Shown: positions 8,783-18,560, counted from the first letter of the stretch. The stretch: DNA of 64,000 nucleotides from JAVBJV01 sp031546815 (GCA_031546815.1 JAVBJV010000013.1:30784-94783), one strand, 5' to 3'. A program made the numbers and translations. The notes: generated from the letters alone by a model not told the origin.

Positions 8783-9456
8783 TGCTGACGCCCGACGAAA
8801 TCCAGGCACTGTTGCTCAGTCTGAACGTGGCGCTGCGCGCGGCGCTGTTCAGTCTGCCGATTGCGCTGGCACTGGCCTTTGTGCTGGTGCGGTGCCGGTT
8901 TCCAGGGCGGATCGTTCTCGACATGCTGGTGCATATGCCGCTGGTGCTGCCGCCGGTGGTGATCGGCTGGCTGCTGCTGGTGATGTTCGGTCTGCGCGGC
9001 CCGATCGGCGCGTGGCTGCACGACTGGTTCGGCATTCGTCTGGTTTTCACCACCAGCGGTGCGGCACTGGCCTGCGCGGTGATGGTGCTGCCGTTGATGG
9101 TCCGTACCATTCGCCTGTCGCTGGAGCAGATCGACCGCGGTCTGGAAGACGCCGCCCGTTCGCTGGGAGCAGGGCGGATCGACCGGTTCTGTTCCATCAC
9201 GCTGCCACTGTTGTTCCCGGGGATTCTGGCGGGGGGAATTCTGGGGTTCTCGGCATCACTGGGGGAATTCGGCGCGGTGATCACCTTTGCCGCCAACATT
9301 CCCGGAGAAACCCGCACCCTGCCGCTGGCGATCTACAGCGCGCTGCAATCACCGGGTGGAGAACTTGCCGCTGCACGACTGGCGGGCATTTCGATCACCC
9401 TCGCGCTGACCGGGCTGCTGCTGGGCGAATGGATCAGACGGCGGTTCGGACCATGA
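8782..9456 (+). CDS. modB: Molybdate ABC transporter permease
   Basis: Inner-membrane permease of the molybdate importer. The 224-residue length and about five hydrophobic helices match ModB. The EAA loop that docks the ATPase is visible as LEDAARSLGAGRIDRFCSITLP. The start overlaps the modA stop by one base and the stop overlaps the modC ATG (ATGA), so translation of the three genes is probably coupled. Confidence 0.95.
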   Translation: MLTPDEIQALLLSLNVALRAALFSLPIALALAFVLVRCRFPGRIVLDMLVHMPLVLPPVVIGWLLLVMFGLRGPIGAWLHDWFGIRLVFTTSGAALACAVMVLPLMVRTIRLSLEQIDRGLEDAARSLGAGRIDRFCSITLPLLFPGILAGGILGFSASLGEFGAVITFAANIPGETRTLPLAIYSALQSPGGELAAARLAGISITLALTGLLLGEWIRRRFGP

Positions 9457-10508
9457 GTTTCTCCATCGCCCTTCAGCATCGCTTTGCAGATTTCAAACTC
9501 GACGTTGCGTTCGATGCGCCAGCACCAGGCGTGATCGCGTTGTTCGGCCCGTCGGGCTGCGGCAAATCGACAACCGTTGCCGCGATTGCCGGTCTGCTGA
9601 AAACCGACGCGGCACAGGTGATGCTGCATGGGCAGGACATTGCACGTCTGCCCACCGAGCACCGCCGCATCGGTATGGTGTTTCAGGACGGACGGCTGTT
9701 CCCGCATATGAACGTGGCGGCCAATCTGCGCTATGGCTTGAAGCGTGCCCCGAAGGGGCCGGTGGGATTCGATGACGTGGTCGCGTTGCTCGGCATCGGG
9801 CATCTGCTGGCGCGCAAACCTGCAACCCTGTCGGGCGGAGAGCGCCAGCGTGTGGCGATTGGGCGCGCCTTGCTCGCGCAACCGCAGCTGCTGCTGATGG
9901 ACGAACCACTCGCCGCGCTGGATGCCCCGCGCAAGGCCGAGATCCTGCCATACCTCGCACAACTGCGCGATGCGTTTCATCTGCCGATCATCTATGTCAC
10001 CCACGCGCTGGAGGAAGTGGCGCGCCTTGCCGACACGCTGGTGCTGATGGACGCAGGCCGCGCAATCGCCGCCGGACCTGTGGCCGAGATCGCGCGTCGT
10101 GCCGACCTGCCGCTCGCCGCGCGTGATGATGCAGGGGCGATCCTCAATGCGCGGATTGCAGCGCACGATCCGGAACGGATGCTGAGCATCCTCGATATCG
10201 GGGGCGCACATCTGCTGGTGCCGTTGCTGAACATGCCGGTGGAAACGGCGTTGCGTGTGCGTATCCCCGCGCGCGAGGTGATCATAGCCACCGAAGCACC
10301 ACGCGGCATCAGTGTGCATAATGTGTTGCAGGGCAGGGTGCGCAGCATCGCGCCCGATATTGTGCATCGGGCCGTGCTGGTGGAGATCTCCGTCGGGCAG
10401 GCCGTTCTGCTGGCGCGCATCACGCCGGATGCCGTCACGCGACTGGTTCTGGTACCTGGCGCGTCTGCATTGGCACTGGTGAAATCGGTCGCGGTGCAGA
10501 TTTTGTGA
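9453..10508 (+). CDS. modC: Molybdate ABC transporter ATP-binding protein
   Basis: Energises ModAB uptake. The 351-residue protein has Walker A GPSGCGKST at 32-40, signature LSGGERQR at 126-133 and Walker B with LLLMDEP ending at about 152. After about residue 285 comes a TOBE-type molybdate-binding domain (HNVLQGRVRSI onward), as expected for ModC. The frame is open well upstream, but the ATG at 9453, overlapping the modB stop by four bases, gives the family's normal N-terminus. No clear terminator follows; only an imperfect hairpin was seen near 10515-10548. Confidence 0.95.
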   Translation: MSFSIALQHRFADFKLDVAFDAPAPGVIALFGPSGCGKSTTVAAIAGLLKTDAAQVMLHGQDIARLPTEHRRIGMVFQDGRLFPHMNVAANLRYGLKRAPKGPVGFDDVVALLGIGHLLARKPATLSGGERQRVAIGRALLAQPQLLLMDEPLAALDAPRKAEILPYLAQLRDAFHLPIIYVTHALEEVARLADTLVLMDAGRAIAAGPVAEIARRADLPLAARDDAGAILNARIAAHDPERMLSILDIGGAHLLVPLLNMPVETALRVRIPAREVIIATEAPRGISVHNVLQGRVRSIAPDIVHRAVLVEISVGQAVLLARITPDAVTRLVLVPGASALALVKSVAVQIL

Positions 10509-10661
10509 GAGAGGCTTTTGCCACCGCATGCATCGCGCGTGCAAAAAGAATCTCCCGATTGCCGCGCTGGTAGCAATATCAACGGATTTACCGTTTTCCT
10601 ATTTCCAAATGCCCGCACTGTCATAGATTGAAGGTACCTCACGACGATAAAAGGATGTGTC

Positions 10662-11594
10662 ATGCGGATCGCCAATGATGTCACCGGTCTGATCGGAAAT
10701 ACCCCGCTGGTGCGACTCAACCGCCTCACGGCGGGGATCGAGGGCACGGTGCTGGCCAAGCTGGAATTCTACAACCCGGCACACAGCGTGAAAGACCGCA
10801 TCGCCATCGCGATGATCGAAGCGGCTGAGAAAGCCGGCAAGATCAACAAGGACACCATCATCCTCGAACCGACATCGGGTAACACCGGTATCGGCCTGGC
10901 CATGGTCTGCGCGGCGCGCGGTTACAAATGCGCGTTCATCATGCCCGAGACCATGAGCCGCGAACGCCGCTTGCTGCTGAAGGCATATGGCGCGGAATTG
11001 ATCCTGACCCCCGGCCCCGAAGGCATGCCCGGCGCCATCAAGCGCGCCGAGGAACTGGTCGCCTCGGACGCGCGCTATTTCATCCCACAGCAGTTCGACA
11101 ATCCCGCCAACCCCGAGATCCACCGCAACACCACGGCCGAGGAAATCTGGCGCGATACGGATGGCACGGTCGATCTGTTTTTTGCGGGCATTGGTACCGG
11201 CGGCACCATCACCGGTGTTGGCGAAGTGCTGAAGTCGCGCAAGCCGGGGGTGAAGGTGTTTGCGATCGAACCCGACGCCAGCCCGGTGCTGTCGGGTGGT
11301 GCGCGCGGTCCGCATCCCATTCAGGGGCTTGGTGCTGGGTTTGTGCCATCCATCCTGAACACCAAGATCTACGACGAAGTGATCCGCGTAAAGAACCCGG
11401 ATGCGTTTGACATCGCGCGCCGCATGGCAACGGAGGAAGGGCTGCTGGTTGGTATCTCCTCCGGCGCTGCCGTCTGGGCGGCGCTGGAAGTGGCAAAGCG
11501 CCCCGAGAACAAGGGCAAGACCAGCGTGGTGATCATCCCATCTTTCGGAGAGCGTTATCTCTCGACACCATTGTTCGAACACCTGGCAGTCTGA
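10662..11594 (+). CDS. cysK: Cysteine synthase A (O-acetylserine sulfhydrylase)
   Basis: Makes cysteine from O-acetylserine and sulfide, using PLP in the cytosol. The 310-residue protein has the PLP lysine K44 in HSVKDR, the substrate loop TSGNTG around 69-74 and the phosphate-binding GTGGT near 177. Length and motifs match CysK. AAAGGA precedes the ATG with suitable spacing. It appears monocistronic: 153 bases separate it from modC, and a strong terminator follows at once. Confidence 0.96.
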   Translation: MRIANDVTGLIGNTPLVRLNRLTAGIEGTVLAKLEFYNPAHSVKDRIAIAMIEAAEKAGKINKDTIILEPTSGNTGIGLAMVCAARGYKCAFIMPETMSRERRLLLKAYGAELILTPGPEGMPGAIKRAEELVASDARYFIPQQFDNPANPEIHRNTTAEEIWRDTDGTVDLFFAGIGTGGTITGVGEVLKSRKPGVKVFAIEPDASPVLSGGARGPHPIQGLGAGFVPSILNTKIYDEVIRVKNPDAFDIARRMATEEGLLVGISSGAAVWAALEVAKRPENKGKTSVVIIPSFGERYLSTPLFEHLAV

Positions 11595-11598
11595 CAAT

Positions 11599-11632
11599 AA
11601 AAAAGCCCGATCGAAAGATCGGGCTTTTTTTA
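11599..11632. terminator. Bidirectional terminator between cysK and the solute-binding protein gene
   Basis: A perfect stem (AAAGCCCGATC / GATCGGGCTTT) closed by a GAAA tetraloop with A and T tracts on both sides. It serves cysK on the plus strand and the 11648-13225 gene on the minus strand. Confidence 0.92.
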
Positions 11633-11647
11633 TACGTGGCGTCCGCT

Positions 11648-13225
11648 TTACCGAGTGACCACCGGGCGCGCGCGCATGGCGAGTGTCCGTTCATCCATGC
11701 TGGGGGAATAGTTGATTCCCTGACGCACCGCCCAGTAATTGTTGAGCTGATACAGCGGCAGCACCGCCACATCGTCCGTCACCATCGCGGTCAGCTTCTG
11801 CAGTTCCACTTCGCGCTGTGCATCGTCCATCGTGGTCAGCGCATGCGCCAGCCCGGCATCGATCGCCGGGTTGGAATAGAAATGCTGGTTCGATGTGCCC
11901 ATCAGCGTTTCGCGGTTTTCCGTCGCGATATGATTGACGATGAAGTTCGACGCCTCACCCGTTGAACTCGCCCAGCCGATCAGACGGAAGCTGAATTCGC
12001 GCTTCGCCGCACGCGATGTATAGGCCGACCACGGCAGTGCCTCGACCTGCGTCTGAATGCCCACGCGCGTCAGCATCTGCGCCACGGCCTGCGATGTTTT
12101 GGCATCGTTGGGGTAACGGTCGCTCGGCGTGTGAATGGTCAGGCGGAAGCCCTGCGGGAAACCGGCTTCCGTCAGCAGACGGCGCGCGCCTTCGGGGTCG
12201 TACGCGGGGATCGCCACATTGGGGCTGTACGAATACGTGCCCGGTGGCATCCACTGTCCGGTCGGTACGGCGGTGCCTTCCATCACGCGGGTGGCCAGCG
12301 CGTTGCGGTCGATCGCGGAATTGATCGCGCGACGCACACGAATGTCGCGGAACGGATTCTGCGTTAGCGGCTGGCCGTTATTATCGGTGACGAACGGTAC
12401 CGGACGCGCATCGCCGAAGTCCATCTTGATGTAGATGAGGCGCAGCCCGATGCTCTCGCGGATCTGGATGTTCTGCGTGGCACGCAGGCGCGGCAGATCG
12501 ACGCCGGGCACTGCATCGATCAGGTCCACATCGCCCGACAGCATCGCCGCGGTGCGCGCGGCCGGGTTCGGGATGATGCGGAAATTCACCCGCTCCCACG
12601 GTTCACGCCCGCCCCAATATGTGTCGTTGCGCACCATCTCGACCCGGTCGCCCGGGCGATACGCACCGAAGCGATACGGGCCGGTGCCGATCAGCGCCTT
12701 GCCGGAATTGTAGTCTTCGGTGCTGGCACCTTCGCCCGCATGGCGCGAGACGATGCGGATCGCCGCCAGGTCGGTCGGCAGCAGCGGGCTGGGGCGTTCG
12801 GTGTGGAAGCGGATGGTCAGCGGATCGACCACTTCCATCCGGTCGATATCGCGGACCGAGCTTGCAAAGCTGCTGGGGCTGTTCGGCACGTTGGGCACGC
12901 GGTTGATGGTGAACACCACGTCATCAGCCGTGAAATCACGCCCGTCGTGCCACTTCACGCCCGGACGCAGACGGAATTCCCACACCGTGTCCGAGATCGG
13001 CTTCCAGCTTTCCGCAAGCGCCGGGCGCAGGCGCGCCTGTTCGTCGCGGTCGATCAGCGCATCGAAGAAATGCATCGACACCACAATATTTGGCGTCGCT
13101 TCGTAATAATGCGGGTCCAGCGAATTGACCGCACCACCCGACCCCATGTTCAGGGTCTGTGCCTGTGCGGAAAAGGCCAGCAGCGGCGTCAGAATCGTGC
13201 AGGCCATCAAATGGGTCAGCTTCAT
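11648..13225 (-). CDS. ABC transporter solute-binding protein, family 5 (copy 1)
   Basis: Periplasmic peptide/nickel-type binding protein (SBP_bac_5) of 525 residues. An N-terminal signal (MKLTHLMACTILTPLLAFSAQAQ) is followed by the family's opening GGAVNSLDPHYYEATPNI, then VWEFRLRPGVKWHDGRDFTADDVVF, diagnostic of the DppA/OppA/GsiB group. The ligand could be a peptide, glutathione or another amide. No permease or ATPase gene is adjacent. It is a close tandem relative of the next gene upstream, with its own promoter-like sequence and a shared terminator with cysK. Confidence 0.93.
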   Translation of the reverse strand: MKLTHLMACTILTPLLAFSAQAQTLNMGSGGAVNSLDPHYYEATPNIVVSMHFFDALIDRDEQARLRPALAESWKPISDTVWEFRLRPGVKWHDGRDFTADDVVFTINRVPNVPNSPSSFASSVRDIDRMEVVDPLTIRFHTERPSPLLPTDLAAIRIVSRHAGEGASTEDYNSGKALIGTGPYRFGAYRPGDRVEMVRNDTYWGGREPWERVNFRIIPNPAARTAAMLSGDVDLIDAVPGVDLPRLRATQNIQIRESIGLRLIYIKMDFGDARPVPFVTDNNGQPLTQNPFRDIRVRRAINSAIDRNALATRVMEGTAVPTGQWMPPGTYSYSPNVAIPAYDPEGARRLLTEAGFPQGFRLTIHTPSDRYPNDAKTSQAVAQMLTRVGIQTQVEALPWSAYTSRAAKREFSFRLIGWASSTGEASNFIVNHIATENRETLMGTSNQHFYSNPAIDAGLAHALTTMDDAQREVELQKLTAMVTDDVAVLPLYQLNNYWAVRQGINYSPSMDERTLAMRARPVVTR

Positions 13226-13258
13226 TGGGCAGGCTCCGGAGTTTCTTGTCTGCCCAGG

Positions 13259-13286
13259 ACTATAAGTGCCTCACCGGATCTGTCAG
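13259..13286 (-). promoter_or_regulatory. Candidate sigma-70 promoter for solute-binding protein copy 1
   Basis: On the minus strand CTGACA (-35) and TATAGT (-10) are separated by 16 bases, ending about 33 bases before the start codon. The CTTATAGT context is repeated before the second copy, which supports a functional promoter. Confidence 0.6.
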
Positions 13287-13294
13287 CCATAAAA

Positions 13295-13322
13295 GAACGC
13301 CCGGGTGTATCGCCCGGGCGTT
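13295..13322 (-). terminator. Terminator of solute-binding protein copy 2
   Basis: Perfect ten-base inverted repeat (AACGCCCGGG / CCCGGGCGTT) with a seven-base loop. On the minus strand it follows the stop of the 13330-14898 gene and is trailed by TTCTTTTA. It separates the two paralogues into individual transcription units. Confidence 0.85.
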
Positions 13323-13329
13323 GTGGAGT

Positions 13330-14898
13330 TCAGTTCGGGCGCACCCGCATGGCTTGTGTGCGTTCATCCATGCCTGCCGTGTAATCGAACCCGCGCCGCA
13401 CCGCCCAGTAGTTATTGAGCTGATACAGCGGCAACACCGCCACATCGTCCGTCACCATCTTGATGAGAGTGCGCAGTTCGGCCTCGCGCTGCGTGTCGTC
13501 CAGCACGCTCATCGCGTGGATCAGCGCGGCGTCGATCTGCGGGTTGGAGTAGTATTGCAGATTGCTCGACCCCATCATGGTTTCGCGGTTGTACGTCGCG
13601 ATGTTGTTGACCATGAAGTTCGAGGATTCACCCGTTGCATTTCCCCAGCCGATCAGGCGAAACCCGAATTCCAGTTTCGCCACACGCGATGCATAGGCCG
13701 CCCACGGCAATGCCTCGACCTGCGTCTGGACACCCACACGGGTGAACATCTGCGCGACGGCCTGCGCCGTTTTGGCGTCGTTGGGATAGCGATCGTTCGG
13801 CGAATGGATGGTCAGGCGAAAGCCCTGCGGGAAACCGGCTTCAGCCAACAGACGGCGCGCGCCTTCGGGGTCGTTGCGGGGGACGGGAACGTCGGGGTTG
13901 TACGAATACGCACCCGGCGGCATCCATTGCCCGGTGGCGACGGCGGTTCCCTCCATAATGCGGGAGGCAAGCGCGTTGCGGTCGATCGCCATGTTCAACG
14001 CGCGACGCACGCGGATGTCGCGGAACGGGTTCTGCGCCAGTGGCTGGCCGTTATTGTCGGTGACCGACGGCACCGGGCGCGCATCGCCGAAGTCCATCCG
14101 CAGATAGATAATCCGCGAGCCTACGCTTTCACGCACCTGCACGTTTTCCGTATTACGCAGACGCGGCAGATCGGCACCGGGGATCATGTCGATCATATCC
14201 ACGTCGTCCGACAGGATCGCCGCAGTGCGCGCGGCGGGGTTCGAGATGATGCGGAAATTCACCTGCGCCCACGGGGTCGCGCCGCCCCAATACGCATCGT
14301 TGCGCACCATCTCGATCCGGTCGCCGGGGCGATACGCGCCGAAGCGATACGGGCCGGTGCCGATCAACGCCTTGCCCGAATTGTAATCGTCGGTGCTGGC
14401 ACCTTCGCCCGCGTGGCGCGAGACGATGCTGATATTGCCCAGGTCGTTTGGCAGCAGCGGGCTGGGTCGCCCGGTATGAAAACGGATGGTTAGCGGGTCG
14501 ACCACTTCCACGCGTTTGATGTCGCGGATGTAGCTGGAGAAACTGGCCGGGCTGCCCGGCACGTTGGGCACGCGTTCGATGGTGAACGCCACATCGTCGG
14601 CCGTGAAGTCGCGCCCGTCATGCCACTTCACGCCGGGGCGCAGGCGGAATTCCCACACCGTGTCCGATACCGGCGTCCAGCTGACGGCAAGCCCGGGCTG
14701 CAGGCGCAGCATATGGTCGCGCTGTACCAGCGCATCGAAGAAATGCGTGGCGACGCCGATATTCGGTGTGGCTGCATAATAATGCGGATCCAGCGAATTC
14801 ACCGCCCCGCCGGTTCCCAACCGCAATGTCTGAGCCTGCGCGGAAACAGCCAGCAGAGAGGTCAGAACGGCACAGGATGCCAGATGTGTGATTTTCAT
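13330..14898 (-). CDS. ABC transporter solute-binding protein, family 5 (copy 2)
   Basis: Second SBP_bac_5 periplasmic protein, 522 residues, with the signal MKITHLASCAVLTSLLAVSAQA and the same motif order as copy 1 (GGAVNSLDPHYYAATPNI, VWEFRLRPGVKWHDGRDFTADDV). The two differ mainly in scattered substitutions, so they arose by tandem duplication. The frame is open to 14985, but the ATG at 14898 has GGAG nearby and starts the signal peptide. No transport partners are encoded next to it. Divergence of ligand between copies is possible but not visible. Confidence 0.93.
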   Translation of the reverse strand: MKITHLASCAVLTSLLAVSAQAQTLRLGTGGAVNSLDPHYYAATPNIGVATHFFDALVQRDHMLRLQPGLAVSWTPVSDTVWEFRLRPGVKWHDGRDFTADDVAFTIERVPNVPGSPASFSSYIRDIKRVEVVDPLTIRFHTGRPSPLLPNDLGNISIVSRHAGEGASTDDYNSGKALIGTGPYRFGAYRPGDRIEMVRNDAYWGGATPWAQVNFRIISNPAARTAAILSDDVDMIDMIPGADLPRLRNTENVQVRESVGSRIIYLRMDFGDARPVPSVTDNNGQPLAQNPFRDIRVRRALNMAIDRNALASRIMEGTAVATGQWMPPGAYSYNPDVPVPRNDPEGARRLLAEAGFPQGFRLTIHSPNDRYPNDAKTAQAVAQMFTRVGVQTQVEALPWAAYASRVAKLEFGFRLIGWGNATGESSNFMVNNIATYNRETMMGSSNLQYYSNPQIDAALIHAMSVLDDTQREAELRTLIKMVTDDVAVLPLYQLNNYWAVRRGFDYTAGMDERTQAMRVRPN

Positions 14899-14925
14899 GG
14901 AACGCTCCGGTTGCTTTTGCCCGGC

Positions 14926-14953
14926 ACTATAAGACCAATCCCGCACGCGTGAA
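14926..14953 (-). promoter_or_regulatory. Candidate sigma-70 promoter for solute-binding protein copy 2
   Basis: TTCACG and TATAGT are spaced by 16 bases on the minus strand, with the same CTTATAGT core and similar distance to the start codon as in copy 1. Confidence 0.5.
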
Positions 14954-14970
14954 AACGCACCCGGAGCACA

Positions 14971-15013
14971 AAACAAAAGGGGCACCAGATGCCCTGATGC
15001 CCTGATGCCCCTT
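14971..15013 (-). terminator. Terminator of the large autotransporter gene
   Basis: Stem AAGGGGCA / TGCCCCTT around a loop containing repeated CTGATGCC units, followed on the minus strand by CCTTTTGTTTTG. It lies 27 bases after the autotransporter stop. Confidence 0.75.
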
Positions 15014-15039
15014 CACTGTTCGCCGGTTTCAGCTGGCCA

Positions 15040-18000
15040 TTACCAGCTGTATTTCACACCCAGCAGCGCATTCACATCGCGGAAATCATCCGCACCCACA
15101 CGCAGGCCCGCATGGCCCCACATGGTCCAGCGTTCGCCAAGCGCTGCCTCGGCCCCGAGTTTGGTCTCGAATGTATTCTGCGGCAGGTTCTGCGACACAG
15201 AGTGGGCGTCGAACAGCATGCTGTTGCCCTCTGTGCTGCGCCACCAGTTGAATTCAACAAATGGCTGCACGGCATACTGCGCCGTGGGCGAGATCGAGCG
15301 CGTGTACACCCGCGCACCAAGCCGGGTCAGGAAGCCGCCGGCGTCGTCCGGGCGGATCAGGGTTCCGGTATCCGCCTCGTGGTGCGCATCGGCCGAGTAA
15401 TCCGTGTAGATCACCTGCGCCTGCGGTTCGATGTAATAGGCATAGCTTGCACCACGCCCAATCTCGAACGCGTAGCCAGCTTCCAGCGATGCCGACAGGG
15501 CGCGGCTGTCATAGCTCTGCGATGCGAGCTGATCGCCCTTCACCGTGTTGTCGAACCAGCCATGCTGCACCCAGGTATCGATGTAGAGACCACGCGCATC
15601 GCGCGCCGACTGATACCAGGTGCCATACAGGCCGACGCTGTAGCCATCGACCGTGCCCTTCGCGGTGTAACCCGACTGCGAATTCGTGTGTGCCGTTCCG
15701 GCACCCGCCATCACGCCCATCACCAGACGGCTGGCGCCATCCGTCCAACGGCCGAGTTCGAAACCAGCCTGTGCCAGACCCGTGCGCGTCCGCAGATCAA
15801 GCTGGTTCGCGGCCGCCATGCTGTCCGTCAGGCTGCCGATCACCCGCGCCCACGATCCTGCATGCCGACCTTCGTCGACCCCGCGCTGACGTTCGAGGAA
15901 ATCGCCTTCGCCCGCACGGTCGTGCAGCGTGTGACGGAACATCGACACGGCGGCCATCTGGTTGCCGAGATACGCACCCACTTCGGCGCGATATTCGGGT
16001 ACGCCCGTTGGCTGATTTCCAGAATTGTCCCCACCATTATCAGTTGGAACAATCGGGCAGCTGTTGGTCTTTTCGCAGCTCGGCTGTTCAGAACGTAAAT
16101 ACCAGTTGCCGTCCGTTGCATTGGCACCGGCGCCACCATGGAACAGGCGATATTCAAACGCGCCGCCCACCACACGACCCGGCATCACGAACACACCCGG
16201 GGCCGAGGCCGTCTTGTCCAGAACCTCAACCAGCATAATGCCGTTGCTGGTGGTCAGTGCACCTGTGCCGCCGACCGGAGTCACTTCCACCACCGTTGCA
16301 GCAGTGCCCAGCCGGGTTGAATCGACCACCAGCACGTCGGCCTGAGAATTTGCACCACCCGCGTTCAGCACCGCGTTGACCAGCAGCTTGCCACCATTGG
16401 CAACATACACTCCATTGCCGGGCGTCAGCACGCCACCCGCAACACCAGCGCCGCCAGTGATGATCAGCATGTTGCCAACCGCAGGGCCGCGCAGGTCGAT
16501 CGTGCCGCTGTTGCTGAAGGTCTCGAGGTTGGTCAGCTGGCTCTGCACCACGCCTTCGCGCGTCAGGTTGTAGAAGCTGGCATCCAGCGGTGCGCCGTCC
16601 GTTGTCGGAACATAATAGCCGGTCGTATTGATGGTCGTGGCACCGGCAACAGCGGCCAGACGCAGCACGCCCGAGGCCTGGTTGGTGAAGCTGTCGTTGC
16701 CGCCGCCGAAATCCAGCACCGCAACGCGCTTGGTGTCGCGCACGCCATCGCCATCGGCGTCGGCAAAATGACGCAGATCGAACAAGCCCAGATTGTTGAA
16801 TGTCGCCGCACCATCGGACAGTTCGACAAAGCCCGTAATCGTGCCGGTGTTGGTCACCATCAGCGGCATAATCGTACCAACGCCATAGCGTTGCGCTTCA
16901 GCAATCGCGCGATCAGACAGTGCGCCAATCGTGCCGTTATTGGTCAGCGTTACCCCGGCCGGATCCGCCACCACACTATACGAACCGACGATAACGCCGG
17001 CCGCAAGCACAGGAGAGATCGCCGGTGCCACAACGCCGGTAGACGCCGCCGGTCCGGTGCCGGTGGCATCGGCCTGCCAGCCACCCATGACGCTGACGCC
17101 ATTGGCGATGGTGATGGTGAGCGGATCGCCGAACGCATTGATCCCGGCAGCATAATTGCCCTCGGCGATGACCGATGCATTGACGGTCAGCACGGTATCC
17201 GCCCCGGCCCTGATCAGAAGGCCCGCTGCACCCAGACCGTTGACACCGATCGCAGCATCGTTGGTGATGCTTGTCGTGGTGGTGTTATTGTCAGCGTAAA
17301 TCCCGACCACATAATCCCCGGCAGCGGTAATCAGGCCGGTGCTGGTAATGTCGACCCCGCCATCGCTGGATGCGTAGATCCCCGTCGAGTAAGCCGCTCT
17401 CAGATCGATCGCGCCGCTGTTGTCGATGTCGATCATGCCGCCGCCGGATGCGCGAATCCCTACTGAGCTCTCCGCAGCCATGTTGATCGCGCCGGTATTG
17501 ATAATGTCGGCGGTGTTGATGCCGTTATCGGAGAAGATCCCCATTGCATTCGCGCCACCCATGCTGAGTGTGGCGGTATTATGGATACGGACTGTACCAC
17601 CGCTTTGCGCCTTGATCGCAAACGCGTTATTTCCGACCATTGTGATGGTACTACCGGTATTATCCACATCGATAGCGGCGCCAGCACCACCCGTTGCGAG
17701 GATCCCTTCCGCGGAAGCCCCGTCCACGCGGATTGTGGCACTATTCATGACCGTGACCGAAGCACCATTGGAGCTATAGGCTTGGAGTCCGGTCGCGCTC
17801 TCGCCGGTTGTAATAATCGCGCCCGAGTTTTCGACCACAGCTATGCCATTCGCCGCCGAGACCCGGATCCCGCGCGCGCCGGTTCCGCCCGTGGTAACGG
17901 CCGTGCTGTTGATGAGCCTCGCCGTCCCGGCCCCGCCAGCCTGAACATTGATGCCGGTGCTCGAATTTGCGGTTGTCTTGATTGTGCCACCGGTCGAGGT

Positions 18001-18423
18001 CAGCGTCGCAGCGCCGGTGTTGCCCTGAACACCCAGCCCGGTACCGGACCCGGTCCAGGCGATGGTGACGTTGGTTGCCGTCACCGTTGCCTGATTACCG
18101 GCTCCGGTTACCAGAAGGCTGAATCTGCCCGCCATATTAGTCCAGTTGTCGAGCGTCGCCGTCGCGCTGGGTGACGGTGTTTTGATGATGGCCCCGATAT
18201 CGGACCCGGTGCATGAGATTGTCGTAGTACCGCTACAGGCGGCGCGTGCGGTCGATGCCGTCGCGCCAAGCCCGATCATCAGGGCAGTAGCAGATACCGC
18301 CGTAAACCATGCTCCCGACAAACGCTGCCGTGCTGCCCGTTCAGCAAAAGCAGCTGAAATCGTTTTGCTCAAACGACGAGGAGAACCTGAAAATGAGGCG
18401 ACTTCCATGTTTAGCACGAGCAT
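15040..18423 (-). CDS. Autotransporter (type Va) with beta-helical passenger
   Basis: Surface protein of 1127 residues. The N-terminus is long and basic with a late hydrophobic segment ending ASTARAA (about residue 62), resembling an extended autotransporter signal. Residues about 65-560 are Gly/Ala/Thr/Asn-rich with recurring NSGAI...TGI...A units, as in right-handed beta-helix passengers. The last roughly 280 residues, from GSWARVIGSL, form the autotransporter barrel ending in YSW, the outer-membrane insertion signal. A cysteine pair occurs near the mature N-terminus and another (CEKTNSC) just before the barrel. An internal ATG at 18408 is an alternative start. Likely an adhesin; binding partner unknown. 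Confidence 0.9.
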   Translation of the reverse strand: MLVLNMEVASFSGSPRRLSKTISAAFAERAARQRLSGAWFTAVSATALMIGLGATASTARAACSGTTTISCTGSDIGAIIKTPSPSATATLDNWTNMAGRFSLLVTGAGNQATVTATNVTIAWTGSGTGLGVQGNTGAATLTSTGGTIKTTANSSTGINVQAGGAGTARLINSTAVTTGGTGARGIRVSAANGIAVVENSGAIITTGESATGLQAYSSNGASVTVMNSATIRVDGASAEGILATGGAGAAIDVDNTGSTITMVGNNAFAIKAQSGGTVRIHNTATLSMGGANAMGIFSDNGINTADIINTGAINMAAESSVGIRASGGGMIDIDNSGAIDLRAAYSTGIYASSDGGVDITSTGLITAAGDYVVGIYADNNTTTTSITNDAAIGVNGLGAAGLLIRAGADTVLTVNASVIAEGNYAAGINAFGDPLTITIANGVSVMGGWQADATGTGPAASTGVVAPAISPVLAAGVIVGSYSVVADPAGVTLTNNGTIGALSDRAIAEAQRYGVGTIMPLMVTNTGTITGFVELSDGAATFNNLGLFDLRHFADADGDGVRDTKRVAVLDFGGGNDSFTNQASGVLRLAAVAGATTINTTGYYVPTTDGAPLDASFYNLTREGVVQSQLTNLETFSNSGTIDLRGPAVGNMLIITGGAGVAGGVLTPGNGVYVANGGKLLVNAVLNAGGANSQADVLVVDSTRLGTAATVVEVTPVGGTGALTTSNGIMLVEVLDKTASAPGVFVMPGRVVGGAFEYRLFHGGAGANATDGNWYLRSEQPSCEKTNSCPIVPTDNGGDNSGNQPTGVPEYRAEVGAYLGNQMAAVSMFRHTLHDRAGEGDFLERQRGVDEGRHAGSWARVIGSLTDSMAAANQLDLRTRTGLAQAGFELGRWTDGASRLVMGVMAGAGTAHTNSQSGYTAKGTVDGYSVGLYGTWYQSARDARGLYIDTWVQHGWFDNTVKGDQLASQSYDSRALSASLEAGYAFEIGRGASYAYYIEPQAQVIYTDYSADAHHEADTGTLIRPDDAGGFLTRLGARVYTRSISPTAQYAVQPFVEFNWWRSTEGNSMLFDAHSVSQNLPQNTFETKLGAEAALGERWTMWGHAGLRVGADDFRDVNALLGVKYSW

Positions 18424-18560
18424 TTCTCTATTTTTCTGAGGGAAGCAGGTTTTCTGCCGAACAGGATAGAAACAGACATTATCCTGTTAATCTTAATATT
18501 CTATAAAAATTCTAACAAGACGGTAGTTCGTTTTGTAAAAAATGGTTTCAGTCTGAATAA

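Noticed and set aside
10515..10548. Imperfect hairpin after modC considered as a terminator
   Set aside because: The stem is interrupted and no T tract follows on the plus strand.
14985..15010. Short CTGATGCC direct repeats considered as a tandem-repeat locus
   Set aside because: They form the loop of a terminator hairpin and are only about three units long.
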